Positions 30,531 through 32,168 of a stretch of DNA of 32,168 nt are shown piece by piece. Positions within the stretch are counted from its first letter, which is position 1, and each line of letters opens with the position of its first letter. A model generated the notes under the pieces. That model worked only from the letters and a program-made list of their open reading frames with translations. It had not been told where the DNA came from and did not search any database. A program made the translations under genes and the position numbers. This stretch comes from Actinomycetota bacterium (lineage in GTDB: Bacteria > Actinomycetota > Thermoleophilia > Gaiellales > F1-60-MAGs149): positions 1-32,168 of the forward strand of contig CANJXE010000009.1 of assembly GCA_947478745.1 (NCBI GenBank), written 5' to 3'.

Positions 30531-31769
30531 TCACCTGATGCCGAGCACGCGCCTGACTGCCCGGCGGACTGTCGGTGTCTCGAGCCGCGGCCGGAGCCCG
30601 CTCGGGACGTGCACCCACACTGACGGAAGCCAGATGTCGACAAGCGCGCGACGCGGTCGGAGCGACGCGTCTTCGATCTCGTTGATCGCTTGATCGGCAC
30701 GATTGCGCACATCCCATGTGCCGGGCCTGCGCTCGACCCACGGCCGCAGGGCCGACCACGGCCGCAGGTACAGCGCATACTGGAGATCTCGCGGATACAT
30801 GTGGACGATCGTGCCCCCCCGACTCCCAAGATGCGGACGCACCGGCTCCGCTGGCGGTGCCGGAGCCGACATCAGCGCCGCCCAGTCCACCCCCAGTCGC
30901 GGACCGTGCTGATGCCAGACGTTCGGACGGCAGTCGACCTCGAACAGGAGATGCTCCGGCACACCCGGCGAGCGGATGAATGCGGTGCTGGCGAAGCCGT
31001 GGAGGCCGGCCATCGTGCCCACAAGCTGCAGCGCCTCGACGAAATCGAGGCTCGGCGGATCGCAGTAGCGACGGACGCGCGAAGGGCCAAACCGTCGCAC
31101 TCCGTCGATCACCTCGGAGTAGAGCCAGCCCACCAGCCTGCCCTGCCGGAACAGGGCTTCGACGGACACCTCCTGCCCCTCGACCGCCTCCTGCACGATG
31201 ACGGGGAACCACTCCTCGGGGATGCTCCGAGCCCAGCCCTGCGGACGACTCCGCACGACGCGCAGAGCTCCACCGCCCCCGCCCGCATCGGCCTTTACGA
31301 ACACGGGGCTTGTCCAACCGGCCACGTCGGCGGCGAGCTCATCGCCGGATCGCGCCACGCGTGTCCGCGGCATGCGCGCACCGGCGGTATCGCACACCTC
31401 GAACTGCCCGACCTTGGAACCCAGCATCTTGAGCCCCACCTCCGCTCGTGCAGGGAGCATGGTCAACGTGATCTCGAGAGGCAGCGCGCTGTGGGCGAGC
31501 TCGGCCATCAGATCGTCGCTCGATACGATCGTCCACTCCGGGAGCGCCGCCAGCACGTCGGGTGCGGCGATCAGCGCCCTGCCGAAGCTGGCAGGATCGT
31601 CTGCCGATCCGATGGGAATGAAGCGATCGACGAAGGCGCTGCGACGAAAGGCGCTGTCGGGCAGTCCGATGGCTGTGATCGAGACGCCAGGACGGCGGAG
31701 GATCTCGGGAAGGCGCGCGGTCAGTCCCGGCTGAGCACCGACGATCGCGATGTCGAGCGTCCGCGGCAT
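30531..31769 (-). CDS. ATP-grasp domain enzyme of unknown substrate
   Basis: 412 residues from ATG 31769. An N-terminal Rossmann-like region begins LDIAIVGAQPGLTARLPEILRRPG. The ATP-grasp core shows PVFVKADAGGGGGALRVV (lysine and glycine-rich loop), VIVQEAVEGQEVSVEALF (the hinge that binds adenine, then an acidic strand) and HLLFEVDCRPN (metal-binding Glu and Asn). The family ligates a carboxylate to an amine through an acyl-phosphate. The last ~100 residues are helical and match nothing I know. Codon choice looks slightly less GC-biased than its neighbours by eye. It starts 14 nt after the stop of the dehydrogenase gene, so the two are probably one operon. Confidence 0.75.
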   Translation of the reverse strand: MPRTLDIAIVGAQPGLTARLPEILRRPGVSITAIGLPDSAFRRSAFVDRFIPIGSADDPASFGRALIAAPDVLAALPEWTIVSSDDLMAELAHSALPLEITLTMLPARAEVGLKMLGSKVGQFEVCDTAGARMPRTRVARSGDELAADVAGWTSPVFVKADAGGGGGALRVVRSRPQGWARSIPEEWFPVIVQEAVEGQEVSVEALFRQGRLVGWLYSEVIDGVRRFGPSRVRRYCDPPSLDFVEALQLVGTMAGLHGFASTAFIRSPGVPEHLLFEVDCRPNVWHQHGPRLGVDWAALMSAPAPPAEPVRPHLGSRGGTIVHMYPRDLQYALYLRPWSALRPWVERRPGTWDVRNRADQAINEIEDASLRPRRALVDIWLPSVWVHVPSGLRPRLETPTVRRAVRRVLGIR

Positions 31770-31783
31770 ACGAGCTGCGACCG

Positions 31784-32168
31784 CTAGAGCATCACGTCGC
31801 CGCGGCCGATGCGGCCGAGGGCGGACGAATCCTCCTCGCCGTAGCCAGCCGCGATCAGCGCGTCCTGCCACTCGGCGACGAGGCGCGTCAGGCGCAGCTC
31901 GAGGCCGACGGCCTCGCCCTCGCTGATCGCGATGCCGAGGTCCTTGCGATGCAGGACCGTGCGGAAGCCCGCCGTGTACTCGTGCGAGAGGTACTTGGCG
32001 GAGCGCGAGCTGAGGATCCACGAGCCGGCAGCGCCTCCGGACAGCGCCTCCACGAGCTCCTCCATCGGCAGCCCCGCCTGCTCGGCGTAGGCCAGACCCT
32101 CGCCGACCGAGGCGTAGGTGCCGCTGATGATGATCTGGTTGACGGCCTTGGCGGCCTGCCCCGCACCC
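31784..32168 (-). CDS. 3-hydroxyisobutyrate dehydrogenase family (beta-hydroxyacid dehydrogenase), C-terminal part
   Basis: About 128 C-terminal residues are present; the NAD-binding N-terminal half lies beyond the right edge. The fragment opens with GAGQAAKAVNQ, which contains the catalytic lysine of the family, and continues with EGLAYAEQAGL, SWILSSR and FRTVLHRKDLGIAI, all typical of the all-helical C-terminal domain. The full enzyme oxidises 3-hydroxyisobutyrate, tartronate semialdehyde or a relative; the substrate motif is not in the window. It ends 14 nt before the ATP-grasp gene. Confidence 0.88.
   Translation of the reverse strand, partial: GAGQAAKAVNQIIISGTYASVGEGLAYAEQAGLPMEELVEALSGGAAGSWILSSRSAKYLSHEYTAGFRTVLHRKDLGIAISEGEAVGLELRLTRLVAEWQDALIAAGYGEEDSSALGRIGRGDVML

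Noticed and set aside
1-32168. tRNA or rRNA genes, CRISPR arrays, insertion sequences, integrase or attachment sites
   Set aside because: None was recognised on either strand by eye; the coding density leaves little room for them. A tRNA/CRISPR scan would settle it.

Overview
The window is about 32 kb of very GC-rich, gene-dense bacterial chromosome. It is almost certainly from an actinobacterium, and I lean towards the Thermoleophilia/Solirubrobacterales side (inference). Supporting features are a NucS/EndoMS-type mismatch endonuclease, a SigR/RsrA-like ECF sigma and zinc anti-sigma pair, an actinobacterial-looking heme A synthase, and many genes whose TANNNT -10 box lies 6-7 nt before the start codon (leaderless mRNAs). 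I see no rRNA, tRNA, CRISPR array, transposase or phage gene. No gene-free stretch exceeds about 130 nt. Both window edges cut a gene.

Layout. 1-3870 (+): the end of a LysE-type exporter, a DUF427 protein, an M16 zinc peptidase, and an amidohydrolase translationally coupled to a MobA/MocA-like nucleotidyltransferase. 3927-3956: a perfect 30-bp palindrome between convergent genes. 3991-5812 (-): an ECF sigma factor, its Cys-rich anti-sigma factor and an L-carnitine/3-hydroxyacyl-CoA dehydrogenase-like enzyme. 5939-10273 (+): heme A synthase, O-antigen-ligase-like and GT-C-like membrane proteins, and a histidine phosphatase. 10307-11068: a FadR-type regulator. 11105-15178 (+): an rmlACDB dTDP-rhamnose operon with nucS directly behind it. 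15286-18514 (+): a response regulator, an unusual double-module histidine kinase and a cupredoxin lipoprotein. 18519-19280 (-): fabI. 19356-23013 (-): a three-subunit molybdenum hydroxylase of the form II CO-dehydrogenase type in the order S-L-M. 23144-24025 (+): thrB. 24095-27948 (-): a lipoprotein gene plus an operon of 2-oxoacid dehydrogenase E2, lipB, a VOC protein and lipA. 28056-29740 (+): an ABC-2 ATPase and permease pair. 29691-32168: a small membrane ORF, a 51-bp inverted repeat beside the promoter of a zinc-ribbon gene, an ATP-grasp enzyme and a partial 3-hydroxyisobutyrate dehydrogenase-family gene.

How the genes work together. The lipoate genes sit with the E2 protein that carries lipoate. 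The rml genes, and probably the ligase/GT-C pair, serve cell-surface glycans. The MobA-like protein could support molybdenum cofactor maturation for the form II enzyme 16 kb away, although they are not in one operon.

The most interesting signal is at the sigma gene. A SigR-type promoter (GGAAT-N18-GTT on the minus strand, 5913-5888) ends 9 nt before an in-frame ATG that would lengthen the sigma factor by 22 residues. A separate leaderless promoter serves the shorter form. This resembles the two-isoform feedback circuit of Streptomyces sigma-R.
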